Assembly: GCF_003443675.1 (NCBI RefSeq)
Contig: NZ_CP031963.1
Coordinates: 4,810,501-4,874,500 of the forward strand
Direction of reading: 5' to 3'
DNA from: Aquimarina sp. BL5
Lineage (GTDB): Bacteria; Bacteroidota; Bacteroidia; Flavobacteriales; Flavobacteriaceae
DNA length: 64,000 nucleotides
The translations under genes were made by a program, and so were the position numbers. The notes under the pieces were generated by a model. That model did not search any database. It was not told the DNA's origin and was given only the letters and a program-made list of their open reading frames with translations. How positions within the stretch are numbered: the first letter of the stretch is position 1; every line of letters begins with the position of its first letter. Below are positions 52,417-61,721 of this stretch, piece after piece.

Positions 52417-52590
52417 TATTATTAATTACTTGTGCAAGTAAATAAAAAACTAGGTGCTAAGTTAGCGCGTATCAATTAAATAATAACGCATTTAATAAGT
52501 TGGACGTGAAAATTTAATAATTATTTATTGATTTACACAATAACGATAAGTAAATACCCAAAAACGTTAAACAATGGTTTGTCAACTTAC

Positions 52591-52598
52591 TACTTTTG
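52591..52598 (+). promoter_or_regulatory. Possible -7 element of AraC paralogue 3
   Basis: TACTTTTG matches TAnnTTTG, 62 bp before the start. A TTG at 52579 is too close to be the -33 element. Confidence 0.35.
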
Positions 52599-52659
52599 TA
52601 GTGTGGATATGTTGCGTAACTATCTTATAATCAATTGTTAAATTATTAAGAAGGGTATT

Positions 52660-53670
52660 ATGGAAAAAATAGAAAATGATTTGGTGAGCGTTCCTTCTGA
52701 GTTAAATGATCTCAAAGAACATCTCCAAGGAAATATTACAGTAAACTATGATATGCATACGTTAACTTTAGATTCGAAAGTTGGGAAAGGGCAAGTACGA
52801 TACACAAATTTACAAAGTGGTTTACAAACTTTTGATTTCAATTTAAAACTAATAAAGGATATAGAAATTCCTATCGATTCTATAACGTCAGAATCCATTC
52901 AATTTTTATATTGTTTAGATGGCAAATGTTATCATCAATTTGAAACTTTCGAAAAAGCTACGCTTGTTGAGCAATTCCAAACTGCAGTTGCTCATAGCGA
53001 TAAAAGTTTAGCAAGCAAAATTATAATTAAGAAAGATGCCTATTTGACACTTAATATCATCTGTGTAAATAAGAAAGAATATTTTGATAAATTTAGTAAA
53101 GAGAATAATCCGTTTGGTAAAAAACTTCAAGGTTTACTATATGATATCGGAACCAAATCAAAACACTTTCATTTGGGGAGCTATAGCTTAAAAATTGCAG
53201 AGCAATTAAAATTGTTATTTGGAATAGAGTATGGCAATGAAGTTTCCGAATTATTATCTCAAAAAGGGAGATACTATTTGATTTTGGCAGAGCATATTGA
53301 ACAATTCCATGCAGAAATTGAGAATAACTCTAACACAAGTGGTTTGTTAAAGAATGAATTAATGGCTATCTCTCAAGTTAGTGATTTTATTAAAGAGCAT
53401 CCGGAGATACAGCACAGTATAAAATCATTATGTTTAGAGTCCGGACTTTCTCCTGCAAAACTGCAAGAAGGTTTTAAGTTTATGTTTCAGAGAACTGTTT
53501 CTGATTTTGTGAGAAATGTACGTTTAGAAAAAGCAGAAAAATTAATAAAAACTACTGAGTTAACGATTTCTGAAGTTGTGTATTCCGTTGGTTTAACTAG
53601 TAGAAGTTATTTCTGTAAAATTTTTAAGAAAAAATACTCCTGTAGCCCAAAAGAATACAAATCAAGATAG
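52660..53670 (+). CDS. AraC-family transcriptional regulator (paralogue 3)
   Basis: A 336-residue protein built like paralogues 1 and 2. N-terminal region with LKEHLQGNITVNYDMHTLTLDSKVGKGQVRYTNLQ; C-terminal AraC domain with SIKSLCLESGLSPAKLQEGFKFMF and TISEVVYSVGLTSRSYFCKIFKKKYSCSPKEY. It is followed by a strong bidirectional terminator. Confidence 0.93.
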   Translation: MEKIENDLVSVPSELNDLKEHLQGNITVNYDMHTLTLDSKVGKGQVRYTNLQSGLQTFDFNLKLIKDIEIPIDSITSESIQFLYCLDGKCYHQFETFEKATLVEQFQTAVAHSDKSLASKIIIKKDAYLTLNIICVNKKEYFDKFSKENNPFGKKLQGLLYDIGTKSKHFHLGSYSLKIAEQLKLLFGIEYGNEVSELLSQKGRYYLILAEHIEQFHAEIENNSNTSGLLKNELMAISQVSDFIKEHPEIQHSIKSLCLESGLSPAKLQEGFKFMFQRTVSDFVRNVRLEKAEKLIKTTELTISEVVYSVGLTSRSYFCKIFKKKYSCSPKEYKSR

Positions 53671-53792
53671 TTAATAGTATTCTGATTTGTTATAAAGTAT
53701 TTTGTGATTAGAGCTAAAGTAGATGTTATATTATAGAGGAAACTATTGCTTCTTTTTCTTTTGGCAATAAAAGCTCTTTGACTAATTAATTT

Positions 53793-53842
53793 TACATACA
53801 AAAAAAGATCATTAATAGGTTAATGATCTTTTTTTGTATGTA
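53793..53842. terminator. Bidirectional terminator, perfect 22-bp stem
   Basis: 53793-53814 pairs exactly with 53821-53842 around a 6-nt loop. A runs and T runs within the arms give U-rich tails in both directions. It separates AraC paralogue 3 from the convergent PA2169-type gene. Confidence 0.9.
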
Positions 53843-53855
53843 AAAAACAATGCAT

Positions 53856-54305
53856 CTAGTGTAAGTCCTCTAATCTTTTAATAGAAGATAATCCTTGCAA
53901 TATTTTATTTTTTTGTTGCGTTAATACCGTTTGTGTAGTTGGTGGTAATGTAGTTTCAGAAAGAACATCGTTGTATTCCTCCAATGCAGATTTCTCTCCT
54001 CTAATAGCCTCTTCTAGCATGGACTCTTCATTGTCGGATGATAAAAACGATTTTACATCCATCCACGCTCGATGTGCTGACCCTGCTATGCTTCCTCCTT
54101 TTTCAATTTCTTGACCAACGGATGTGAGTTCTGTTTTAAGCTCATGACCAAAATCATAACGCTCTTGAGCTTTTTGATTAAAATAATTTTTTAATCCAGA
54201 GTGATTACTATTTTCAGCAGCTTTTTTAAATCCCTTTTCTGCATCATACGTCTTTTCTAATAAATCATTAAGTTTGTTTCCAACTTTTTCAGAATAAGTT
54301 GCCAT
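53856..54305 (-). CDS. PA2169-family four-helix-bundle protein (DUF2383)
   Basis: A 149-residue, all-helical, soluble protein with a ferritin-like four-helix layout (KVGNKLNDLLEKTYDAEKGFKKAAEN, YDFGHELKTELTSVGQEIEKGGSIAGSAHRAWMDVK, ESMLEEAIRGEKSALEEYNDVL). The GSxxGxxHRAWMD motif is the PA2169 signature. The family is linked to stress and general environmental responses; the biochemical role is unknown. Confidence 0.9.
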   Translation of the reverse strand: MATYSEKVGNKLNDLLEKTYDAEKGFKKAAENSNHSGLKNYFNQKAQERYDFGHELKTELTSVGQEIEKGGSIAGSAHRAWMDVKSFLSSDNEESMLEEAIRGEKSALEEYNDVLSETTLPPTTQTVLTQQKNKILQGLSSIKRLEDLH

Positions 54306-54408
54306 AAATTTTAGTTTTAAGTGAACGATAATTGTTTAAAGATGCTTACCGATTAACATCTTATGTTTAGCGTTACCAGTTATTTTAAATACTGGTAATT
54401 GTATTATC

Positions 54409-54507
54409 CTATCTTCTGTTTCTTTTTTTCCGCATTCCTGCTGTGACAACTGTAATCACACCCGAAGCAAATCCACTAACAAATATTAATAGAAATTGAA
54501 GCATCAT
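54409..54507 (-). CDS. Possible small membrane protein, 32 residues
   Basis: Translated by hand: MMLQFLLIFVSGFASGVITV followed by VTAGMRKKRNRR and TAG. One hydrophobic helix with a positively charged C-terminus, a common layout for small bacterial membrane proteins. It lies about 100 bp upstream of the PA2169-type gene on the same strand. No family is recognised. Confidence 0.4.
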   Translation of the reverse strand: MMLQFLLIFVSGFASGVITVVTAGMRKKRNRR

Positions 54508-54694
54508 ATTTATTTGATTTTACACGAAGATAAAATCGTTCTGTATTTTGTTTTTGCTCAGATAAACGAAAAATTGACTCATTTAGAATTTAACTTTTTT
54601 TAACTAGGTATAGATTTTTCAATGGGTTTGAGTTAATAATTTTTTTGATTGGATTAATGTGCCTGATGTTTATAATTGATCTTGTGAAAAAAAT

Positions 54695-54904
54695 ATGATA
54701 CGTAAAGGCAGTGAAGTTTCTTGGAAATGGGGTCAGGGTAAAGCAATAGGAAAGGTAGTGGAAACGTATACTACTAAGGTAACCAAAACAATAAAAGGAA
54801 CTGAAGTAACCAGAATTGGGGAGGAAGGAAATAAAGTGCTTTATATAAAACAAGATGATGGGGATTATGTCCTGAAAAGTGAAAACGAGGTTGATCGTAT
54901 ATAG
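54695..54904 (+). CDS. DUF2945 (hypervirulence-associated Tudor-like) protein 1
   Basis: A 69-residue protein. MIRKGSEVSWKWGQGKAIGKVVE and ITEVTRIGEEGN-like regions with GDYVLKSENEV at the end match DUF2945, a small SH3/Tudor-like fold found in stress-related loci. It is the first of two tandem copies, 28 bp apart. Confidence 0.88.
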   Translation: MIRKGSEVSWKWGQGKAIGKVVETYTTKVTKTIKGTEVTRIGEEGNKVLYIKQDDGDYVLKSENEVDRI

Positions 54905-54932
54905 CTAAATTGGTACAGCTAAAAATTAAGAC

Positions 54933-55142
54933 ATGATAAAAAAAGGAGAAAAAGTAAGGTGGACTCAAGATCAAACTACCCAATTCGGTATTGTCGAAGA
55001 AACGTATGTATACAAGATTACAAGAAAAATAAAGGAGAATTCATTGGTCCGTTTTAGTAGTGCTAATATGGCGCTATACATTAAAAGTTCCGATGGTTCA
55101 CACGTGTTGAAAAATGATACGGAGGTTGTTTTATGTAGATAA
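54933..55142 (+). CDS. DUF2945-like protein 2
   Basis: A 69-residue paralogue of the preceding gene (KKGEKVRWTQDQTTQFGIVEE, MALYIKSSDGSHVLKNDTEV). The WxxGxGxGxV core of DUF2945 is altered to WTQDQTTQFGIV, so this copy is more divergent. Probably co-transcribed with copy 1 and with the Pmp3-type gene 68 bp downstream. Confidence 0.8.
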   Translation: MIKKGEKVRWTQDQTTQFGIVEETYVYKITRKIKENSLVRFSSANMALYIKSSDGSHVLKNDTEVVLCR

Positions 55143-55210
55143 TTAGAATAGCTGAAGAAAGCAATTTTAGTAAACCAATAAAGAATTAATAACTAATAAA
55201 TCATAAAACT

Positions 55211-55363
55211 ATGTCTTTACTAACAATACTGTTAAACATTTTATTACCACCATTAGCTGTCTTTTTAAAACACGGACTCGGAACTACGTTCTTAATTAGC
55301 CTGGTATTAACTTTAATCGGATGGTTGCCAGGTGTTATTCACGCCTTTATAGTTAATAAATAA
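55211..55363 (+). CDS. YqaE/Pmp3-type small membrane protein
   Basis: Translated by hand, 50 residues. Two membrane helices: the family signature ILLNILLPPLAVFLKHGLG, then FLISLVLTLIGWLPGVIHAFIV. Pmp3 proteins affect membrane potential and salt tolerance in yeast and plants. It shares direction with the two DUF2945 genes. Confidence 0.92.
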   Translation: MSLLTILLNILLPPLAVFLKHGLGTTFLISLVLTLIGWLPGVIHAFIVNK

Positions 55364-55620
55364 AGTCAGTGGTATGAATATCAGAGGCGAATTACAAAAG
55401 GATTAAACGTTCTTTTTACGATGGGAATAAGATATTTCAGAGGAGCAATAGAGGTTCTGGTTGTATTGCTTTTTTGATTTTTGAATTACCGGAGTATGCT
55501 AAAAAAACAAATACGCTCATAAATTTACTGAAACAATTTCTTTTGATGAAGTTGTATGATATGAAAAAGAGGTAGTGTCCTGCTAACAGCGTAAGTAAAA
55601 AAATCTGCATCTCATTGTAC

Positions 55621-56652
55621 TTATAATTTTTCTTCACCATCCGGTGTTGGTTTTCCATATTCTGATTTATAGATTTGAACCACTATTAAAAACAGACTAA
55701 TTAATAGCGGACCAAAAATGAGTCCTATAAAGCCAAATAAGGGAACACCTACAATAACTCCAATAAGAGTTATTATTGGGTGTACATTATCTAATTTTTG
55801 TAAAATATATAGTCTGACTATGTTATCAGAAAACCCAACAACTACTAATCCATATATTAAAATCCCCCAAGCCTGAAAAACGTTTCCGGTTGAGTGAGTA
55901 ATTATAAAAACGGGTAATATACCTATGATCGTACCTACAAAAGGGATCATAGATCCAACGATTACGATAACGAACCAAAACAAAGGATCTTCTATACCAA
56001 ATATCAGGAATCCAATAAGCGCAACGACTCCTTGTGTAATGGCAACCAATGGAATACCAACGGCATTAGATCGAACCATTTTCTGACTCTCGTCGCCTAT
56101 GATTTTTAAATTATCATTATTGATTGGTATATATTCAAAAAGTGATTCCCTTAGTTTTCTTCTGTTCGTAAACATATAATAGAGTAGAAAATACATAATA
56201 CCAATAGAAATAAACACATTAAAAGTGCCTCCAGCAAAGTTTTGCAAGTTTTCTGTAGTCCAATTAGAAATGGCTTCTGCGTCTAATTGTTCGCTTAGAT
56301 CGTAGCCAATTTCATTCTCCCAAGTGTCCAACCTTCCCTTAAGTGCCACAATGACTTTTTCAAAATTATCTGCAACGTGTCCAATTTTGTTGCTCAACAT
56401 AAGAATTAAACCCACTACAGGTACTAATATTCCTAAGAAGGAGCCGATTAATAGTGTTACTGCTGCAAGGTCTGGATGCCAGCCTTTGCGAATCAAAAAC
56501 ACCATCCACTTTCGTAAAATGACATAAATGGTGATCGCTCCCAAAATACCGGATAGATACGGGAGGATTTCTCTAAAGATAAGTCCGCCAATTAAAAATA
56601 TAAGAAGTAATACAAAAACTTGCCGTATAATGTTTGGGCTAATATTTTTCAT
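55621..56652 (-). CDS. AI-2E-family (TqsA/PerM-type) membrane transporter
   Basis: A 343-residue protein with about eight membrane helices. Family markers: the VPVVGLILML region, IPLVAITQGVVALIGFLIFGIEDPLFWFV near residue 200 and GFSDNIVRLYILQKL near 270. Members export autoinducer 2, sodium or other solutes; the substrate here is not visible. It is the last of four minus-strand genes running from 58688 to 55621, and could share transcripts with the mechanosensitive channel 33 bp upstream. Confidence 0.93.
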   Translation of the reverse strand: MKNISPNIIRQVFVLLLIFLIGGLIFREILPYLSGILGAITIYVILRKWMVFLIRKGWHPDLAAVTLLIGSFLGILVPVVGLILMLSNKIGHVADNFEKVIVALKGRLDTWENEIGYDLSEQLDAEAISNWTTENLQNFAGGTFNVFISIGIMYFLLYYMFTNRRKLRESLFEYIPINNDNLKIIGDESQKMVRSNAVGIPLVAITQGVVALIGFLIFGIEDPLFWFVIVIVGSMIPFVGTIIGILPVFIITHSTGNVFQAWGILIYGLVVVGFSDNIVRLYILQKLDNVHPIITLIGVIVGVPLFGFIGLIFGPLLISLFLIVVQIYKSEYGKPTPDGEEKL

Positions 56653-56684
56653 TTATGATTTGTAATTTATTCTCTAAAGATATC

Positions 56685-57575
56685 CTATTTTTCCTCTTCT
56701 TCTTCTTTTATTAAATCAAAACCCTTAGGGAAATCTAATGTTCGTATAGGGAATGGGATGTTGATGTTATTTTTATCATATGCTTCTTTCATTAACATCA
56801 TGGTTTCACTTTTAGCTTTAGCAACTTCCAAAGCAGAGGTAGAATTAATCCAAAAACGGAGTTCGTAGTTAATTGAACTATCCCCAAATTCTCTCCATAA
56901 GAATAAAACGTCGTCTTTTTTCTGTACTGCTTCAAAATTAGAAACAATAGTTTCTTTTGTAAGCTTTTCGACAAATCGTAGATCTGATTCGTATCCAACA
57001 CCACATTCAAGAATTACACGCGATTGTGCGGTCGTTGAATAATTTTTGATTGGATTTTCAACTACCAACCTATTAGGGATGTATACCAAATTATTATCCA
57101 CTTGCTTTATAGTAACAGCACGGAGATCTATATCTATAACTTCTCCTTCAAAATCATTGGTCTCTATCCAATCACCAAATTTGATATGCTTGATATAAGA
57201 TAGGATTATACCAGAGTAAGTGTTCGCTAACGCTCCTTGTAATGCCAAACCAACGGCAAGACCAGCTACCCCCGCACCTGCAAGAATAGTGTTGAGTGCT
57301 TTGTTCAGATTAAGAATGCCTAAAATCAGAAATAATCCTATAATGACAACAGCAATAGATATAAATTTTGCAATCAGATTTTTCATCGATGGTTGAAGTC
57401 TACTTTTATCTAATATCTTTCGCGCTAGTTTGCTAATGTATTTTGAAGCGATAAGTGCCATTACGAAAACAAGAACAGCTATCAAGATATTAGGTAAGTT
57501 CACTACAATCGAATTTAACCAAGATTCTAGTTTCTCATACATTTTATTCCAAGCATCGATCAGTTTATCATTCAT
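56685..57575 (-). CDS. Small-conductance mechanosensitive channel (MscS family)
   Basis: A 296-residue channel. Three N-terminal membrane helices, the third with the packed Gly/Ala pore motif GAGVAGLAVGLALQGALANTYSG near residue 100, then HIKFGDWIETNDFEGEVIDIDLRAVTIKQ of the beta domain. It opens on membrane tension to release solutes after osmotic downshift. It lies 12 bp downstream of the topoisomerase IB gene. Confidence 0.95.
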   Translation of the reverse strand: MNDKLIDAWNKMYEKLESWLNSIVVNLPNILIAVLVFVMALIASKYISKLARKILDKSRLQPSMKNLIAKFISIAVVIIGLFLILGILNLNKALNTILAGAGVAGLAVGLALQGALANTYSGIILSYIKHIKFGDWIETNDFEGEVIDIDLRAVTIKQVDNNLVYIPNRLVVENPIKNYSTTAQSRVILECGVGYESDLRFVEKLTKETIVSNFEAVQKKDDVLFLWREFGDSSINYELRFWINSTSALEVAKAKSETMMLMKEAYDKNNINIPFPIRTLDFPKGFDLIKEEEEEK

Positions 57576-57587
57576 GTTTTTTGTTTT

Positions 57588-58688
57588 TTAGTGTTTAACA
57601 TTTTTTAAAAATGTAGGTGTATAGTCCGTCAATAAATTTAAAATGGCGTGTTCTGTATTGGTAAAATAATCTGCTGATTGATTAGAAGTATCAATTTTGT
57701 TAAATACCTTTTTTATAGAACCATTTTTATATGATGATTCTACAAAGGGATGTACATAGTATTTACGACATACATTTCTCGTATTTCCTAAACTAGTTGC
57801 AGCCATATCGTATGCTTTTAGAATATTCTTTTGAGTTTCTTTTTCTTTCTTACTAACTCCCAAATCCATTAAAGTTTCAAAAAAAATTGTAGTAGCACCC
57901 CAGGTTCTGAAATCTTTTGCCGTAAAAAGTTCACCTCCAATTTCATGAAGATATTCATTAATCATGTTGCTTTCAATACTGTGTTTTTCTCCTTGCATAT
58001 CATAATATTGGAATAGCTCCCAACCTGGTATTTCTTCACAGCGATTGACTAGGCGTATGAGTTTTTTGTTTCGAAGCGTTACAGAATGTTTTTTCCCTTT
58101 TTTACCTACAAACTCAAATTTAAGTTTGTTCTTTTCTATATTTACATGTCGAGTTCTCATTGTAGATAAACCATAGGTTTTATTGCGTTTAGCATACTGC
58201 TCATTGCCGATACGAATATGAGTTTCTTCCATTAGCCTTATGATGAGTGCTAGTACTTTAGTTTTGGACCATTTTTTTTGTTCTAAATCTTGATCTACCT
58301 GTTTTCTTATTTTAGGAAGTTGTCTACCAAAAACAGCCATTTTGTAAAATTTTGTTTGGTTGCGTATAGTATTCCAGAGTGGATGATATCTATATTGTTT
58401 TCGGTTTTTTAGATCTCTACCAATGGCTTGTAGATGTCCATTGTCTATAGAAGAAATTCTGACGTGATTCCAGGCAGGAGGAATTACTATTTTTTTTATT
58501 CTTTCCAACTCTTTTTTAGTTGACAGTGGTATACCATTCTGAAGATATCGAAAACCTTTCTTGTGTTTTACTCTAGTTATTATTAGTGCATCGTCTTTTA
58601 CATATACTAGATTTAGTTGATCAATTACTAATTCGGGTTCTTTGATGATCTGAGTTAAAAATGTTGCATCTGTAAAATCTGTATTCAT
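57588..58688 (-). CDS. DNA topoisomerase IB (poxvirus type)
   Basis: A 366-residue enzyme that nicks one DNA strand and relaxes supercoils without ATP. Motifs: RIGNEQYAKRNKTYGLSTMRTRH (catalytic Arg region near 155), NKKLIRLVNRCEEIPGWELF, KDFRTWGATTIFFE near 265 and the probable active Tyr in NVCRKYYVHPFV near 312. This fits the bacterial topoisomerase IB family, which is scattered among bacteria and often clustered with stress genes. It heads a minus-strand run of three genes. Confidence 0.95.
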   Translation of the reverse strand: MNTDFTDATFLTQIIKEPELVIDQLNLVYVKDDALIITRVKHKKGFRYLQNGIPLSTKKELERIKKIVIPPAWNHVRISSIDNGHLQAIGRDLKNRKQYRYHPLWNTIRNQTKFYKMAVFGRQLPKIRKQVDQDLEQKKWSKTKVLALIIRLMEETHIRIGNEQYAKRNKTYGLSTMRTRHVNIEKNKLKFEFVGKKGKKHSVTLRNKKLIRLVNRCEEIPGWELFQYYDMQGEKHSIESNMINEYLHEIGGELFTAKDFRTWGATTIFFETLMDLGVSKKEKETQKNILKAYDMAATSLGNTRNVCRKYYVHPFVESSYKNGSIKKVFNKIDTSNQSADYFTNTEHAILNLLTDYTPTFLKNVKH

Positions 58689-58780
58689 TACGTTACGTTC
58701 ATAAAATAAAAATGACCTCTTTAAATATATCTAAAGAGGCCATTTCATCAACTAACTATATCTATCTGGAATTAGATATA

Positions 58781-59356
58781 CTATTTAGTGAAAATCACTT
58801 TAGATTCTTTTAAGTCTGCTTTAAAAGCACTAATGTCTTTCACATATTTGTACTGATCATTAAACACTCTATCCGGCTTTTCTCCCATAATGATATGTTT
58901 TACATTAAGGTCAGGAGCATTAAGAATTACACGATCAGAAACTCTTAATTTTTTGTCACCCAGATCTTGATCTAGTTCTTTCAATTTGGAAATCACATAC
59001 AATTTGTCATTAGAAGCAATAATCTCTTTGATATCAATAGAATGTTCTTTATCAGTCACTTCTGCTTCAACAGTCAATGTCAATTCTTCTTTCTCTCCAC
59101 TGTTTGGCATGTCTACATCAACATAAGGTACTTCAACCTCTACTTCTTCCATAACCACAACAACTTTAGGGATTTTAACCATCTTAGTTTTGGTTCCTAC
59201 ATTTACATCAGCCCAATCGACATCAAATGTTGGAAGCTGCCCCGCTTCTGTATCAATATCTACATCTACCTCAGGTAATTTTGCTTCTTTTTTTTGTTGC
59301 ACATCACAACTGGTTACTAAAAGAATGATCATAAATATTCCTGTAATTTTTTTCAT
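58781..59356 (-). CDS. Hypothetical lipoprotein rich in valine and acidic residues
   Basis: A 191-residue protein with lipoprotein signal (IILLVTSC, Cys17). Residues about 28-82 repeat Val/Asp/Glu-rich beta-like segments (LPEVDVDIDTEAGQLP, FDVDWADVNVGT, VVVVMEEVEVEVPYVDVDMP). The C-terminal part (ELTLTVEAEVTD onwards) looks like a mixed alpha/beta domain. I do not recognise the family. It is transcribed away from the flavodoxin-like gene. Confidence 0.7.
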   Translation of the reverse strand: MKKITGIFMIILLVTSCDVQQKKEAKLPEVDVDIDTEAGQLPTFDVDWADVNVGTKTKMVKIPKVVVVMEEVEVEVPYVDVDMPNSGEKEELTLTVEAEVTDKEHSIDIKEIIASNDKLYVISKLKELDQDLGDKKLRVSDRVILNAPDLNVKHIIMGEKPDRVFNDQYKYVKDISAFKADLKESKVIFTK

Positions 59357-59667
59357 AGTTAAAAGGTTTTTTAGTTTAAAAATTAAGGGCTACTTATTTT
59401 AACACATCACATTTGCCCTAATGATATTTTACGTTTTTAATTTTTTGTAGCCCTTATTTCTGTTTGTTTACAAGACAAAGGTAGATTTCGAAGATTGATA
59501 AACTGTGCGCATATACAATTTTCCTTGACTGTTTTGATAGTCAAGTAAGATTGGGCAAGGAATATTCTCTATTAGGTATTGAGTTAATAAATCTAGTGAT
59601 TGCACACCAATATCGAAGATTAATTCCTCAACTTGTGACTCAGCATAATTCTTAAAACTAAAATGGC
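59357..59667. other. 311-bp divergent promoter region
   Basis: No gene is supported. It should hold promoters for the minus-strand lipoprotein and the plus-strand flavodoxin gene. A 7-bp inverted repeat, CTTGACT (59524-59530) and AGTCAAG (59539-59545) with an 8-nt spacer, could be an operator. Confidence 0.5.
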
Positions 59668-60387
59668 ATGAGTACTACGAAACAACCTGATTTTTCTAAT
59701 CTAAAAGCATTATACATTAATTGTACTTTAAAAAGCTCCAACCAAAAAAGTCACACTGAAGGACTTATGAATGTATCTATGGGTATTATGAAATCCGAAA
59801 ATGTAAGAGTAGAGTATCTTCGATTAGTAGATTATGATGTTGCTTATGGATTAATGCCGGATATGAAGGAGGAAGGAAAAGAAAAAGATGATTGGCCGGA
59901 AATCTATGAAAAAATAATGGATGCTGATATTCTAATTGTAGGAACACCTATATGGTTAGGAGAAAAATCATCTGTCGCCACTAAACTAATTGAAAGATTG
60001 TACGGAATGAGCGGTAAAACTAATAAAAAAGGGCAGTATATTTATTATGGAAAGGTAGGTGGGTGTGTCATCACTGGTAATGAAGATGGGATAAAACATT
60101 GCGCAATGGGTGTCTTATACGCCTTACAGCATTTAGGATATAGCATACCTCCGCAGGCAGATTGTGGATGGATTGGTGAAGCAGGTCCCGGACCAAGTTA
60201 CTTGGATGAAGAGTCTGGTGCAAAGAACAATGCTTTTACTAACAGAAACACTACCTTTATGACGTATAATTTACTTCATTTAGCTGCGATGTTAAAGAAT
60301 AATGATGGTTATAGCGGATATGGTAATTCTAGAGAAGATTGGGATGATGGAACACGTTGGAGTTTTGAAAACCCTGAATATCGATAA
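59668..60387 (+). CDS. Flavodoxin-like NAD(P)H-dependent oxidoreductase
   Basis: A 239-residue protein with the FMN-reductase fold: ALYINCTLKSSNQKSHTEGLM (phosphate loop), ADILIVGTPIWLGEKSSVATKLIERLYG near 90 and GGCVITGNEDGIKHC near 130. Relatives are NAD(P)H:quinone reductases using FMN, often part of oxidative stress defence. It is 32 bp upstream of DUF2254 and may head an operon. Confidence 0.88.
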   Translation: MSTTKQPDFSNLKALYINCTLKSSNQKSHTEGLMNVSMGIMKSENVRVEYLRLVDYDVAYGLMPDMKEEGKEKDDWPEIYEKIMDADILIVGTPIWLGEKSSVATKLIERLYGMSGKTNKKGQYIYYGKVGGCVITGNEDGIKHCAMGVLYALQHLGYSIPPQADCGWIGEAGPGPSYLDEESGAKNNAFTNRNTTFMTYNLLHLAAMLKNNDGYSGYGNSREDWDDGTRWSFENPEYR

Positions 60388-60419
60388 TCTATTATCTTAA
60401 GAAAAATAGACAGACTGTT

Positions 60420-61703
60420 ATGAAATCCACATTGAAGTTTTTGAAAAGAGTAAAAAGCGCCGTTTTTCATAGCATTGCATTTTATCCTGTTTTAATTAGT
60501 GCAGGATTCTTTTTTTTAGCAATCATTTTATTATTTGTGGAAAATCTAGAGGTTACTAATGCGCTGAAAAAAGAAGTGCCTTATCTTTTGGTACAGGATA
60601 ACGAAACTGCTAGAACAATTCTCTCTACATTGTTTGGAGGGATATTGTCGTTGACTGTTTTTAGTTTTACTATGGTAATGGTAGTATTAAATCAAGCTTC
60701 TTCTAACTTTTCTCCAAGACTTTTGCCGGGATTGATCTCTAACAAAAAGCATCAAATTATATTAGGATTTTATATAGGAACGATATTGTTTTCGATATTG
60801 GTTTTAATGTCTTTAGGCGCTTATGGTTCATCCACAAACGCTGTAGGATTCTCTGTAATGGTATCAGCAGTGCTGGGAGCATTTTGTATTGGGTTGTTTG
60901 TGTATTTTATTCATAGTATATCTCAAGCGATACAAATACATAATATTATAGACAAGATTTATGTGTCCAGTACTAAATTGCTTGAAAAGGAAAAACAAGA
61001 ACAAAAAGAGAACAGTTCTGAAGATCAAAATACCTCATGTCAATATTGGAAAACGATACTTAGTAAAAAAACTGGTTATTATCGATCATTTGATATTACA
61101 CTATTACAGGATTCTTTGAAAAGTAAAGAAAACACGATAGAAATTATCCCTTATGCAGATCAACATATCTGGAAAGGAGACCCTGTTCTTGGAATTAAAG
61201 AACCTATTTCTGAAGAAGAATTAACTTCTTTACATATCTGTCTTTATATTCTGTCTAATCGACATGAAGATGATAGTGGTGTTGGAGGAATGATAAAATT
61301 AACAGAGGTAGCCGTAAAAGCCTTGTCTCCAGGTATTAATGATCCAGGAACTGCAATCAATGCTATTTCTAAATTAGGTCAGTTAGTGCAACAGGCGCTA
61401 AAAATTGAACCAAAAACTATTTTATGTATAGCGGATTGTGAAATAACGGTTATACATAATAAGATAAGTGCTTCAGAATTAATGCGTATTGTGATTGAAC
61501 CGATTCGTGTATATGCAAAAACAGATAGCACGGTTTCTTATGAACTATTGAGCGCATTGATTTTTATTAGAAAAAGTAAAGAGATGCATCCTGAATATGC
61601 AAAAGCTGTACAAAATGAAATTATAGCATTAGGTAATGATTTAAAAAAACACATAAGTAATAATCAAGATCTAAAACGTATCTTAGAGTTATTAGAGACT
61701 TAA
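60420..61703 (+). CDS. DUF2254 membrane protein
   Basis: A 427-residue protein with four membrane helices in the first 185 residues (about 20-40, 63-90, 112-134 and 140-168), then a soluble C-terminal domain with EEELTSLHICLYILSNRHEDDSGVGGMIKLTEVAVKALSPGINDPGTAINAIS, the DUF2254 core. The function is unknown. It lies 18 bp upstream of a cyclase-like DUF2652 gene, suggesting a functional pair. Confidence 0.9.
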   Translation: MKSTLKFLKRVKSAVFHSIAFYPVLISAGFFFLAIILLFVENLEVTNALKKEVPYLLVQDNETARTILSTLFGGILSLTVFSFTMVMVVLNQASSNFSPRLLPGLISNKKHQIILGFYIGTILFSILVLMSLGAYGSSTNAVGFSVMVSAVLGAFCIGLFVYFIHSISQAIQIHNIIDKIYVSSTKLLEKEKQEQKENSSEDQNTSCQYWKTILSKKTGYYRSFDITLLQDSLKSKENTIEIIPYADQHIWKGDPVLGIKEPISEEELTSLHICLYILSNRHEDDSGVGGMIKLTEVAVKALSPGINDPGTAINAISKLGQLVQQALKIEPKTILCIADCEITVIHNKISASELMRIVIEPIRVYAKTDSTVSYELLSALIFIRKSKEMHPEYAKAVQNEIIALGNDLKKHISNNQDLKRILELLET

Positions 61704-61721
61704 CTTTTTTCTTCAAAATAT

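Noticed and set aside
55437..55658. 73-codon minus-strand frame overlapping the end of the AI-2E-type gene
   Set aside because: Overlaps the real gene by 38 bp, has no recognisable product and a start inside conserved coding sequence.
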